From assembly GCA_038121105.1 (NCBI GenBank), contig JAYONB010000006.1, forward strand, positions 131,332 to 195,331: a stretch of DNA of 64,000 nucleotides, in the 5' to 3' direction. The DNA is from CALJDF01 sp038121105. Its GTDB lineage: Bacteria > Pseudomonadota > Alphaproteobacteria > SHVP01. Positions 34,937 to 42,740 of the stretch are shown in pieces. The number at the start of each line of letters is the position of its first letter. Positions within the stretch are counted from its first letter, which is position 1. The notes beneath the pieces were generated by a model. That model was not told the origin of the DNA, did not search any database, and saw only the letters and a list, made by a program, of their open reading frames with translations. The position numbers and the translations under genes are program-made.

Positions 34937-37249
34937 CTAGGCCAATTGTTGATCCGTCGGGGTGTGTTCGGACCGGGCGCTCGACCGCCACGTCACGACG
35001 ATCCCCACAACACCGCCAACAGAAAGCGCAGCCATCACCGCAAGCCAGGCCAAGGGGTTCGTGGCATGGAAGACAACCTGCCCCATGATCTCGAAGGCGA
35101 CCGCGACCGCGGCCACGACGCCCCAGCCAACGACAAGGCCGCGGGTCGATACTTCTTTGGTGCCACCGCTGCCTTCTTGATCGCTCATCAATGCGCGGGT
35201 CAGGTCGTTGATGTCTTTGGGCGCGTCGGCAATCGCCTCTTCGCCTTCTTTCTCGAGACGACGCTGGACCATGCGTTGAGCATAGCGACCAATGCCGGTC
35301 GCGCGGTCGCCGGTGGCGCGTTCTTCTTTTCTTATGCGGCGCCGTTCGTCGCTTGCTTCGGTCGCGGCACGGCGGCTCCACCAGAAGTTCAGCGCAACAC
35401 CGAGGGCAAAAAGCGCAATGCCAGCCGCGTCCGAGCTGAGTTCCGGCACGATCAAAAGGAACGTGGAGGCTAGGAAGACGGCGCGCTGCCACAACGGCAC
35501 GAAACCGAAGAAGTAGCCGGTGAAGGTGATGGCCAAGGCAGTCAGCCCGAGAAAGGCCGTACCGCTGACGGCTATCACTTCCCACCATTCTCCTTCGAGA
35601 AGCAATGCCGGGCCGTAGATGAAGAGGATGGGCAACAAGAAGGATGCTGCTCCCAGCCGTGTGGCTTGAACGGCCGTCGCCATCGGGCCTGCGCCGGCCA
35701 GCGGTGCGGCGGCGAAAGCGGTGAGCGCGATCGGCGGCGTGATGTTGGAAATGATTCCGTAGTAGAAGGCGAAGAAGTGCGCCGCAATATCGGGAATACC
35801 CGCACGGGTCAGGATCGGGATGACGGTGGCAACGAGCGTGATGTAGACCGCCGCCGCGGTCATCCCCATGCCCATAATCAGCGCCATCAGCGCCGCGATC
35901 ACGAGCAGAATCCAAATCTGGCCGCCGGAAAACTCGACCGCGGCTTGGCTGATTTGAAAGCTCAGCCCGGTGGCGAAGATCGCGCCGATGATGATGCCGG
36001 CCGCGGCGGCCGTCGCCGACAGGCCCACCGTGGCGCGCGCTGTTTGTTCGATCGCATCGGCCAGCCGGACCGGCGTCATCCGGTTGGTCCGCTGCAATAG
36101 CGCGAGGCCGAAGGTGGTGAGGATGATGACGATTGCCACGAAGACGATCGAATAACCGAGCACCAACGTAATGATGATCAAGAGAAGCGGCAGCGCCAGG
36201 TAGCCTTGCTTGCGAATGATCGGCCACGGGCTCGGCAGATCGGCTTTGTTCATGGTCGCGAGGCGGAGCTTCTTGGCCTCGAGATGCACGGTGACGAAGA
36301 TCACCGTGTAGTAGAGGATGGCCGGAATGGCCGCGGCCATGATGATCTCGAGATACGGACGGTCGAGGAACTCGGCCATGATGAAGGCCACCGCCCCCAT
36401 CACCGGCGGCATGATGATGCCGCCGTTCGAGGCCGCGGCTTCGACGCCGCCGGCGAACGGCCGCCGGTAGCCCAGGTGCCGCATCAACGGAATGGTAAAG
36501 GCACCGGTGGTCATCACGTTGCCGATGGAACTGCCTGACAGGCTGCCCATCAAAGCGGACGATACGACTGCGGCTTTGGCCGGCCCGCCCGTGCGATGGC
36601 CGAACAGCGCAAAAGCAAGGCGGGTGAAAAACGTGCCGCCGCCGGTGATGTTGAGCAAGGTGCCGAACAAGATGAACAGGACGACGAACTGCGCCATGAC
36701 CGCAACGGGAATGCCGAAGATGCCGTCGCTGCCCAAAAGCATCGTTTCGGTGAGCCGGTTCCAAGACGCCGGGGGCCCGTGGAACATGCCGGGGAAATGA
36801 TCGGCGAGCTTGGCATGGAACAGGAAGACCACGCAGATGATCACCAGAACCGGACCCACCGCGCGGCGGGCCGCTTCCAGCACCAAAATCGTCAATAAGG
36901 CCGCGGTGAAGTACTCCTGAAAGCGCAACGAGAAACGCCGGTAATCCCAGGTTTCAAGTTCGATCACGAAGTAGGCGACGATCCAAAACGCGCCGAGCAC
37001 CAGCAGGAAATCGATCAGCCGGGCGAGCAACCGAACCGGCCCATGCGCATTGCGCAGTAAGGGGAAATACAGAAAAACGAGCGCGAGGGCGGTTCCGACG
37101 TGAAAGGCGCGGTACAGGATCGATTCCGGCGGCCCGTAGAACCCGGCATAGACGTGGATGAGGACGTAGAACGTCCCAAGAAAGGCGATCACCCAGCCGC
37201 GCCAATGGCGCATGAAGGACGTTTCCCCGTAGGCAATATCGCGGATCAT
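34937..37249 (-). CDS. TRAP transporter fused permease (DctQ-DctM, TAXI type)
   Basis: A 770-residue inner membrane protein with the small (4-helix) and large (12-helix) TRAP subunits fused, as in TAXI systems. The N-terminal helices begin around WRGWVIAFLGTFYVLIHVYAG; large-subunit blocks such as GSLSGSSIGNVMTTGAFTIPLM and IISNITPPIALTAFAAAPLAG carry the discontinuous helices that bind substrate and Na+. The C-terminal cytoplasmic tail (about 640-690) is Arg/Glu-rich before two last helices. It works with the TAXI binding protein encoded just upstream. Confidence 0.92.
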   Translation of the reverse strand: MIRDIAYGETSFMRHWRGWVIAFLGTFYVLIHVYAGFYGPPESILYRAFHVGTALALVFLYFPLLRNAHGPVRLLARLIDFLLVLGAFWIVAYFVIELETWDYRRFSLRFQEYFTAALLTILVLEAARRAVGPVLVIICVVFLFHAKLADHFPGMFHGPPASWNRLTETMLLGSDGIFGIPVAVMAQFVVLFILFGTLLNITGGGTFFTRLAFALFGHRTGGPAKAAVVSSALMGSLSGSSIGNVMTTGAFTIPLMRHLGYRRPFAGGVEAAASNGGIIMPPVMGAVAFIMAEFLDRPYLEIIMAAAIPAILYYTVIFVTVHLEAKKLRLATMNKADLPSPWPIIRKQGYLALPLLLIIITLVLGYSIVFVAIVIILTTFGLALLQRTNRMTPVRLADAIEQTARATVGLSATAAAAGIIIGAIFATGLSFQISQAAVEFSGGQIWILLVIAALMALIMGMGMTAAAVYITLVATVIPILTRAGIPDIAAHFFAFYYGIISNITPPIALTAFAAAPLAGAGPMATAVQATRLGAASFLLPILFIYGPALLLEGEWWEVIAVSGTAFLGLTALAITFTGYFFGFVPLWQRAVFLASTFLLIVPELSSDAAGIALFALGVALNFWWSRRAATEASDERRRIRKEERATGDRATGIGRYAQRMVQRRLEKEGEEAIADAPKDINDLTRALMSDQEGSGGTKEVSTRGLVVGWGVVAAVAVAFEIMGQVVFHATNPLAWLAVMAALSVGGVVGIVVTWRSSARSEHTPTDQQLA

Positions 37250-37273
37250 CGGCGGTGCAGTCTCAGCAAGGGA

Positions 37274-37301
37274 AACCCCGGAGCACGACGGCTCCGGGGT
37301 T
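37274..37301 (-). terminator. Perfect 11-bp hairpin between TAXI binding protein and permease genes
   Basis: AACCCCGGAGC (37274-37284) pairs exactly with GCTCCGGGGTT (37291-37301) around loop ACGACG. It sits inside the operon, 36 bases after the binding-protein stop and 24 before the permease start. A short TTT follows on the transcribed side. It probably works as a partial terminator or 3' stabiliser, so that binding protein is made in excess of permease. Confidence 0.65.
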
Positions 37302-37337
37302 ATGCCCTGTCGCTAGAGTATGCGTTGGCCTATGGAC

Positions 37338-38300
37338 CTACATCATGCCCTTTTCGCGATAGTACTTTTTGGCACCTTCGCAGACCGGCACCGCATTGTT
37401 GGACAGCGGGTCGTTCACGCCGATCTCTTCGGAACCACCGAACAGACCATGAAATTCCTTGGACTGTTCGTTCATGATCTTGGTGACCTGGTAGGTCAGA
37501 TCATCCGGCAACTTGGAGCTCGTCACCAATTGGTTGACGTACCACGGCACGTTCACGTCTTGAGTTTGACCCTTGTAGGAGCCGGCCGGCACAACGCCCC
37601 GGAAGATGCCCGGACGCAGCGCGCTTAGTTTGGAAAGGGCCTCGTCGTCCCAGTTGATGAGATGGAAGCCCGGAGAGTTCTCCAACTGCAGCATCAAGCT
37701 GTAGGGGACACCGCCCGAGAAGAACGTGAGATCGAGACGGCGATCCTGGAAGGCTTGCACCGTGTCGCCGTAGCCGAAGGACTCGAGGATCGTGCCGTCT
37801 TTTTCGATCTGCAGCACGTCGACGCCATGCGCTTCTAGTGCCGGCGAGATCAAGTTGAAGAAGAAGCCGGTCTTCGAGCCGGTCCACATCCGATATTTGC
37901 CGTTGGCGAGTTCGCGCAAATCTTTGATGCCGTCGGTCTTGGCCACGGCATAGAGGCCCGAACCGTAGAGCGTCATGATGTGACACACGTCAGGCGTCTT
38001 GATCGGCACCGTCGAGTTGCCGTCAGCGATCCGCTTGACGTCGTAGGTGTACCCGATCTTGTAGTGGACTTCGCCGTTCTGGATGTCGATCTGCGCTTTG
38101 ACCGAATCACCGGACACCGCCGCCGCTTTCACGCCATCGATGTTCTTGTTGATCAGTTCCGTCAGTTTGGCGGCGAATAGCGGATAGGTCCCGGCAAGAC
38201 CGCCGTTAACCCGCAACAACTGCTGCGCTTGAGCACCACCAGCCAGCGAGACCGCGAGGACGGTCGCGCCGACAAAACCAATAATCTTTCGCTTGTTCAT
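37338..38300 (-). CDS. TAXI-family TRAP solute-binding protein
   Basis: A 320-residue periplasmic binding protein. Signal peptide about 1-25 (MNKRKIIGFVGATVLAVSLAGG, cleavage near AQAQQ). TAXI-family features include LLRVNGGLAGTYPLFAAKLTELINK and the GYGDTVQAFQDRRLDLTFFSGGVP segment. These proteins bind glutamate-like or other carboxylates and hand them to a fused TRAP permease. GGGAGGAAG precedes the ATG; the longer frame upstream lacks a signal. It is the first gene of the five-gene operon. Confidence 0.92.
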   Translation of the reverse strand: MNKRKIIGFVGATVLAVSLAGGAQAQQLLRVNGGLAGTYPLFAAKLTELINKNIDGVKAAAVSGDSVKAQIDIQNGEVHYKIGYTYDVKRIADGNSTVPIKTPDVCHIMTLYGSGLYAVAKTDGIKDLRELANGKYRMWTGSKTGFFFNLISPALEAHGVDVLQIEKDGTILESFGYGDTVQAFQDRRLDLTFFSGGVPYSLMLQLENSPGFHLINWDDEALSKLSALRPGIFRGVVPAGSYKGQTQDVNVPWYVNQLVTSSKLPDDLTYQVTKIMNEQSKEFHGLFGGSEEIGVNDPLSNNAVPVCEGAKKYYREKGMM

Positions 38301-38404
38301 AATTTCTTCCTCCCTAGAAGACAGCGTCAAGCATACCCGTAACGCCGCACCGTTCAACTTGCACTTAAACGATCATGCGTCGCAATAACGAACCGACGCC
38401 GGAC

Positions 38405-38860
38405 TCATCGCAGGAAGAGACGGATGGCGACAAAGGGGGCTGCGAATAATATGAGATGCACGACAAAGCTCGTGACCGCCACTTGGCCATTGAAGACGGC
38501 CCAAAGGGTCACCCCGGCGACCGAAGCGATCGTGCCGAAAACAGCAATTTTCGACACGGTCGGTGCGATCTTCTCCCATGTCGTGGGCAGCGGCACACGG
38601 TCCAGGAATGTCCGAAAGTCAGTTGCATTATCGGCCGCGAAGCGGCGGCGGCCTTGGTTCGGTTGCGGATATGTCGCGACAAGGCCGTCTTCGTAGAGCA
38701 GGAGAGACGGCGGGGCGCCACGTCGGCGGCGACGCGCCGGATGGTGAAGGGAGATCGCGGTGGCCACTTTGGTGTGGCGACGCTGCACCGCATAGCCCGC
38801 GGCCCGCAGCGCCTCGAGACGGCGCCAGGCGATCTCCGAGGGTTGCTCTTGTGCGGTCAT
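38405..38860 (-). CDS. Small membrane protein of unknown function
   Basis: A 151-residue protein with a basic cytoplasmic N-terminal half (WRRLEALRAAGYAVQRRHTK, HHPARRRRRGAPPS) and two hydrophobic segments near the C-terminus (about 105-122 and 127-147). The family is not recognised. Its ATG overlaps the stop of the small gene at 38857 (ATGA), so it is coupled to the end of the TRAP operon. A role tied to transport is possible but unsupported. Confidence 0.6.
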   Translation of the reverse strand: MTAQEQPSEIAWRRLEALRAAGYAVQRRHTKVATAISLHHPARRRRRGAPPSLLLYEDGLVATYPQPNQGRRRFAADNATDFRTFLDRVPLPTTWEKIAPTVSKIAVFGTIASVAGVTLWAVFNGQVAVTSFVVHLILFAAPFVAIRLFLR

Positions 38861-39135
38861 GACGGGTCCGGGGGAAACCCAGGCGCGGCAATCAGCGTCG
38901 CCGAGAAGGCGCTCTCGATATCCGGCGCGGTCGTGCCGAGGGTTGCGGCGTCAGGCGGCGCCATCGGGCATCGAACAGCGAACCGGGCGAAATGCGCGCG
39001 GCTCGCAGAGCGCTTGATCCCTGGAATAGCGTTGAAGAAGGGGTAGTCGACCCTGCGTCGCCAATCGTCGTCGTCCGCGCCGTCGTGGATGCGGTCGGTG
39101 ATGAAGATCATCCGGTTGGGCAACGACGCGTTCAA
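38857..39135 (-). CDS. Small hypothetical protein after TRAP genes, TTG start
   Basis: A reading frame of about 92 residues from TTG at 39135, preceded by AGGAAAG at a good distance, and ending in an ATGA overlap with the next gene. Both facts favour a real gene. The centre (VDYPFFNAIPGIKRSASRAHF) faintly recalls small alpha+beta EthD-like proteins, but this is not firm. The tail is Ala/Pro-rich. No Met start fits as well; an internal ATG lies nine codons in. Confidence 0.45.
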   Translation of the reverse strand: MNASLPNRMIFITDRIHDGADDDDWRRRVDYPFFNAIPGIKRSASRAHFARFAVRCPMAPPDAATLGTTAPDIESAFSATLIAAPGFPPDPS

Positions 39136-39170
39136 AGTAGGTTTCTTTCCTAGCGAGCGAGGCGTGAGGA

Positions 39171-40490
39171 CTAGTTTAGCAGGCGCGGCAGCGCAAGGGT
39201 GACGGCAGGAAACGCGATCAACAGCGCGATCCGCACGAGGTCGGAAGCAAGAAACGGCAAAACCCCGACAAAGGTCTCTTTCAGTTTGACGCCCTGGGCC
39301 GCCGAGTTGATGACAAACACATTCAGCCCGACCGGCGGTGTGATCAAGCCAACCTCCACCACGATGAGCGCGATGATCCCGAACCACATCTTGAGATCAG
39401 CCGGCGAGAGGCCGAAATCGAGTCCGGCGACGATCGGCCAAAAGATCGGCACGGTCAGAAGGATCATCGCCAAGCTGTCCATCACCATGCCGAGCAAGAG
39501 ATAAATCAGAACGATCATCAACAACACCGCCATTGGCGACAGGCCGCTGTCGTTGATGAACGCAACAAGGTCGGCGGGCATCCGCGACAAGGCGAGAAAC
39601 ACGCTAAAGAAATCCGCACCCAGCAGGATGAGGAAGATCATCCCGGTCGAGATCGCAGCCGCCACCGCGCACTCGATAAAGCCGTGGAGCCGGAGACCAC
39701 CTTTCCACACAGCGACGAGGAACGTGCCGAGCGCACCGACCGCAGCCCCTTCGGTAGGGGTGAAAACGCCGAAATAGATCCCACCGATCACGATGGCGAA
39801 GATCAGGATGACGGGCCAGGTTTCGGCCAGGGCCCTGAGGCGTTGCGCGCGATTAGCGCGCGGCCCGACGGGCCCGCTATCGGGACGAAAGCGGACGTAG
39901 ATCGAGATGGTGAGGATGTAGCCCAAAGCGGCCAGCAGGCCGGGGATGAGCGCTGCCTGAAACATCGTCACGATGTTGGCCTCGACCGCAATCGCGTAGA
40001 TCACCAGGACCACCGAGGGCGGGATCAAAATGCCTAGGGTGCCGCCCGCCGCCAAAGCGCCGGTCGACAAAGCGTCCGAATACCGGAAGCGGCGGAGTTC
40101 GGGCAGCGCTACCGGCGCCATGGTCGCCGCTGTGGCAAGCGACGATCCGCACACCGCGCCGAATCCCGCACAACCGCCGACGGCCGCCATGGCGACACCG
40201 CCCCGACGATGCCCGACGTAAGTGTTGGCGGCGTGAAAGAGCGCGCGGCTGAGCCCTGCCCGCGCGGCGAACTGACTCATCAACAAGAACATCGGGATGA
40301 TGCTGAGGTCGTAATTGGCGAAACGCCAATAGGCCGACGTCTTGGCGTAGTTCAGCAGCGGCGCCCAACCGGCAAGCGAAACGTACCCCGCGACGCCCAC
40401 CACGATCATCGCGAGGGCGACCGGCACGCGTAGTGCGAGGAGTGCCAACAGCGCGGCAATCCCCGTGAGCGCGATTTCGAAACTGCTCAA
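39171..40490 (-). CDS. TRAP transporter large permease (DctM-like)
   Basis: A 439-residue, about 12-helix membrane protein of the TRAP large-subunit family. Markers are GCAGFGAVCGSSLATAATM and GGTLGILIPPS, which form the first inverted-repeat ligand/Na+ site, and ITPPVGLNVFVIN in the second. TTG at 40490 is chosen since it overlaps the previous stop as TTGA. It pairs with the small subunit and binding protein coded just before. Given the soxBDAG neighbours the substrate may be N-carbamoylsarcosine, creatinine-related or sarcosine-like (inference). Confidence 0.92.
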   Translation of the reverse strand: MSSFEIALTGIAALLALLALRVPVALAMIVVGVAGYVSLAGWAPLLNYAKTSAYWRFANYDLSIIPMFLLMSQFAARAGLSRALFHAANTYVGHRRGGVAMAAVGGCAGFGAVCGSSLATAATMAPVALPELRRFRYSDALSTGALAAGGTLGILIPPSVVLVIYAIAVEANIVTMFQAALIPGLLAALGYILTISIYVRFRPDSGPVGPRANRAQRLRALAETWPVILIFAIVIGGIYFGVFTPTEGAAVGALGTFLVAVWKGGLRLHGFIECAVAAAISTGMIFLILLGADFFSVFLALSRMPADLVAFINDSGLSPMAVLLMIVLIYLLLGMVMDSLAMILLTVPIFWPIVAGLDFGLSPADLKMWFGIIALIVVEVGLITPPVGLNVFVINSAAQGVKLKETFVGVLPFLASDLVRIALLIAFPAVTLALPRLLN

Positions 40491-41002
40491 CGTAGGACCG
40501 TTTGCAGGTCTTTCGTGGCCGTGTAGAGGCATGCAAGGGCGAGCAAAACGCCGGAAGCGACGGCGAACGGAAAGGCGTACCAAATCGGCATGCCGACAAT
40601 GGTGGTCACCTCGCCGACCCGCAGGAGATCCATGCCGCCCACGAACATCCGCCAGGCCAGCACCGCACCGAAAGCGCCCAGGACGAAGCCGCTTAGGCCA
40701 TCGAAAAAGATTTGTACACGCGGCGGCGCCCACGACAGGAATAGGTCGATCACCACGTTGCCTTTTTGCAGGTGGGCATAGGGCAGAAAGAGAAACACCG
40801 ACACGGCGGTACCGATGGCGGCCAATTCAAAATCGCCATAGACCGGGGTCAGGAAAAGCCAGCGACCGAGAATACTGATCACCGTCATCACGATGACGGC
40901 AGCCATGATGGCACTGCCAATCAGAACGAAGACGAAGGCAAGCCGATGCAATGTGCGACCGAAAGGGTGGGTCGGCAGGGGCACGGCTTTGCGTTCGGCC
41001 AT
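40487..41002 (-). CDS. TRAP transporter small permease (DctQ-like)
   Basis: A 171-residue four-helix membrane protein. The hydrophobic segments lie near 18-42, 55-75, 92-115 and 140-160. The central motif RWLFLTPVYGDFELAAIGTAVSVFLFLPYA, with its conserved E in the second helix, is standard for DctQ. Overlaps DctM by TTGA and follows DctP by 11 bases. Stabilises the large subunit. Confidence 0.92.
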   Translation of the reverse strand: MAERKAVPLPTHPFGRTLHRLAFVFVLIGSAIMAAVIVMTVISILGRWLFLTPVYGDFELAAIGTAVSVFLFLPYAHLQKGNVVIDLFLSWAPPRVQIFFDGLSGFVLGAFGAVLAWRMFVGGMDLLRVGEVTTIVGMPIWYAFPFAVASGVLLALACLYTATKDLQTVLR

Positions 41003-41013
41003 CGTGCGGTCGC

Positions 41014-42042
41014 TTACTGGCCGTACTTCTTGAGGAGCGCGCGCGCCTCGGCAACCAAGGCTTTTCCGTCGTAGCCCTTCTCGTCCATCTGCGCGATCCA
41101 GCGCGCGATAACGGGTTGCTCGACCATGGCGCGCAACTTGGCGACCTCGGCGGCCGGCAGCGAAACGGTTTCGCCCGACTCGGCCGCGTTGTTGCGGCCG
41201 GGGATCTCGGCGGCATCCCACCCTTCGGCAATCCACCCGACGATCGCCTGCCCTGAATTGTCGTCGATGATCTTTTGCAGATCGGGCGGCAATTTTTCGT
41301 AAGTCGCTTTGTTCATCGCGATCACGAAAGTCGACGTATTGATGCGGGGATAGACCGGATCGTCGAGCTCGGTGTGATAATCGACGAGTTCGTCGACCCT
41401 GAGCGGCAAAGTGACCTCGTAGGGGATCATCACCGCATCGACGATTTTCTTGGACAGCATTTCAGGAATCTGCGGCACCGGCGCCCCGATGGGGACTGCC
41501 CCCATTGCCTCGATCAACCACCCGCCGGTGCGTGTCGGTGTGCGAATCTTGAGGCCTTTGAGGTCGTCGACGCTTCGGATCGGATCGTTGGAATGGAAAA
41601 GCTGACCCGCATGGACATGCATGGCGATGAGTTTGTAGTCGGCAAATTCTTCGCCATGACGAGCCACGTATTCAGTAAGCGCACGGTTGGTCGCTTTGGT
41701 GCTGCTGTGCATGAAGGGGAGTTCGAACACTTCGGTCAGCGTGAAACGGCCCGGCGTGTACCCCGGCAGCGTCCAGACGATGTCGACCACGCCATCGCGC
41801 GCTTGATCGATGAGCTGGGGCGGGCGACCGCCAAGCTGCATGGCGGGAAAGATGTCGATCTTGATGCGGCCTTGAGACTGCTCTTCGATGGTCTTGGCCC
41901 ACGGCACCAACATGTTCGCGTGGCCGTGCGAGAGCGGCGACAGAAAGTGATGCAGCTTGAGGCGAAACTCCTGGGCCTGGGCAGTCGACGCCCCGGCGGC
42001 CAACAGGACTGCAAAACCCAAAACCACCCCAAAGAAACGCAT
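41014..42042 (-). CDS. TRAP transporter solute-binding protein (DctP-like)
   Basis: A 342-residue periplasmic protein. Signal peptide 1-23 (MRFFGVVLGFAVLLAAG, cleavage near TAQAQEF). The DctP-family core includes LKLHHFLSPLSHGHANMLVPWAK, the KIRTPTRTGG segment with the conserved Arg that salt-bridges a carboxylate ligand (about residue 165), and IPYEVTLPLRVDELVDYHTE. Therefore a carboxylate is the likely ligand. It follows the soxG gene by 107 bases, so a weak internal promoter may exist, but the strand and spacing allow one operon. Confidence 0.92.
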   Translation of the reverse strand: MRFFGVVLGFAVLLAAGASTAQAQEFRLKLHHFLSPLSHGHANMLVPWAKTIEEQSQGRIKIDIFPAMQLGGRPPQLIDQARDGVVDIVWTLPGYTPGRFTLTEVFELPFMHSSTKATNRALTEYVARHGEEFADYKLIAMHVHAGQLFHSNDPIRSVDDLKGLKIRTPTRTGGWLIEAMGAVPIGAPVPQIPEMLSKKIVDAVMIPYEVTLPLRVDELVDYHTELDDPVYPRINTSTFVIAMNKATYEKLPPDLQKIIDDNSGQAIVGWIAEGWDAAEIPGRNNAAESGETVSLPAAEVAKLRAMVEQPVIARWIAQMDEKGYDGKALVAEARALLKKYGQ

Positions 42043-42149
42043 GGCCTGCCCTCTTGATGCCTGATTGACGCGGATGTCGAGCGTGGGCGGAGTCCTAACG
42101 GTTCTGCTGGGAGGCGTCCACGACGCAATTGACGCAGGGCGGAGGCGTC

Positions 42150-42740
42150 TTAGGCGCAAGCCGCCGAAACGCCCAGAAGGGGCACGGCATCGATGACGAC
42201 ATCGGCAAGGTAGCGGGCAAACGAATTGCGGACGAAGACCCGGATAGCGTCGGGCTCGGGGCCGGCCTGCAGAACGACTTGCGCCTTGGCCAGCATGGTT
42301 TGCGCGCACCGCCCCGGCGTCAGAGTCGCAAGGTCGAAACCGGTCAGAGACGCAATTAGCGCCTGTGTCGCCGGACCGCTGATATCGATGGCGACGCGAT
42401 TGGCCGTTACGTCGACGACCGAGGCATGCTGCCCGGCGAGTTTTTCGGCCAGCTCGGCAATAGCTTTCGATTCGGACTGGGGGGGGCCGACGAGAAGCCA
42501 TTCGTCGGGGCCAAGGCCAAGGCAATGCCAGGTCCCGCTGGTGGTCACCGTATTGACGGCGGGCGCCAAGGACAGCATGGCGCAAACCTCTGCGACCGGC
42601 GTGGCGAGGTCGCGTGCGGTACCGCGTAGATTGATTTGGGCAAGGTGCGGTATGGCCGTCACTTGCAAACCATGCACATCGAGATCGGCGAACGCGGAAC
42701 GATAGCCGTCCAACGGGGTTATGCGCGAAACGTCAGCCAT
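42150..42740 (-). CDS. soxG: Sarcosine oxidase gamma subunit
   Basis: A 196-residue small subunit of heterotetrameric sarcosine oxidase. It shows the conserved LGPDEWLLVGP motif and a DVTANRVAIDISGPATQALIAS block, both usual in SoxG and related to the T-protein fold. ATG at 42740 overlaps the alpha subunit gene by 8 bases. Completes the set beta-delta-alpha-gamma in the usual order. Confidence 0.93.
   Translation of the reverse strand: MADVSRITPLDGYRSAFADLDVHGLQVTAIPHLAQINLRGTARDLATPVAEVCAMLSLAPAVNTVTTSGTWHCLGLGPDEWLLVGPPQSESKAIAELAEKLAGQHASVVDVTANRVAIDISGPATQALIASLTGFDLATLTPGRCAQTMLAKAQVVLQAGPEPDAIRVFVRNSFARYLADVVIDAVPLLGVSAACA

Noticed and set aside
34926..36764. Long N-terminal extension of the acyl-CoA dehydrogenase frame
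   Set aside because: The extension lies inside the TRAP permease gene in another frame and is Arg/His/Gly-rich; the dehydrogenase starts at 34925.
42043..42149. Glycine riboswitch before the TRAP genes
   Set aside because: No paired GGAGA/GG-type aptamer arrangement seen; only 107 bases.
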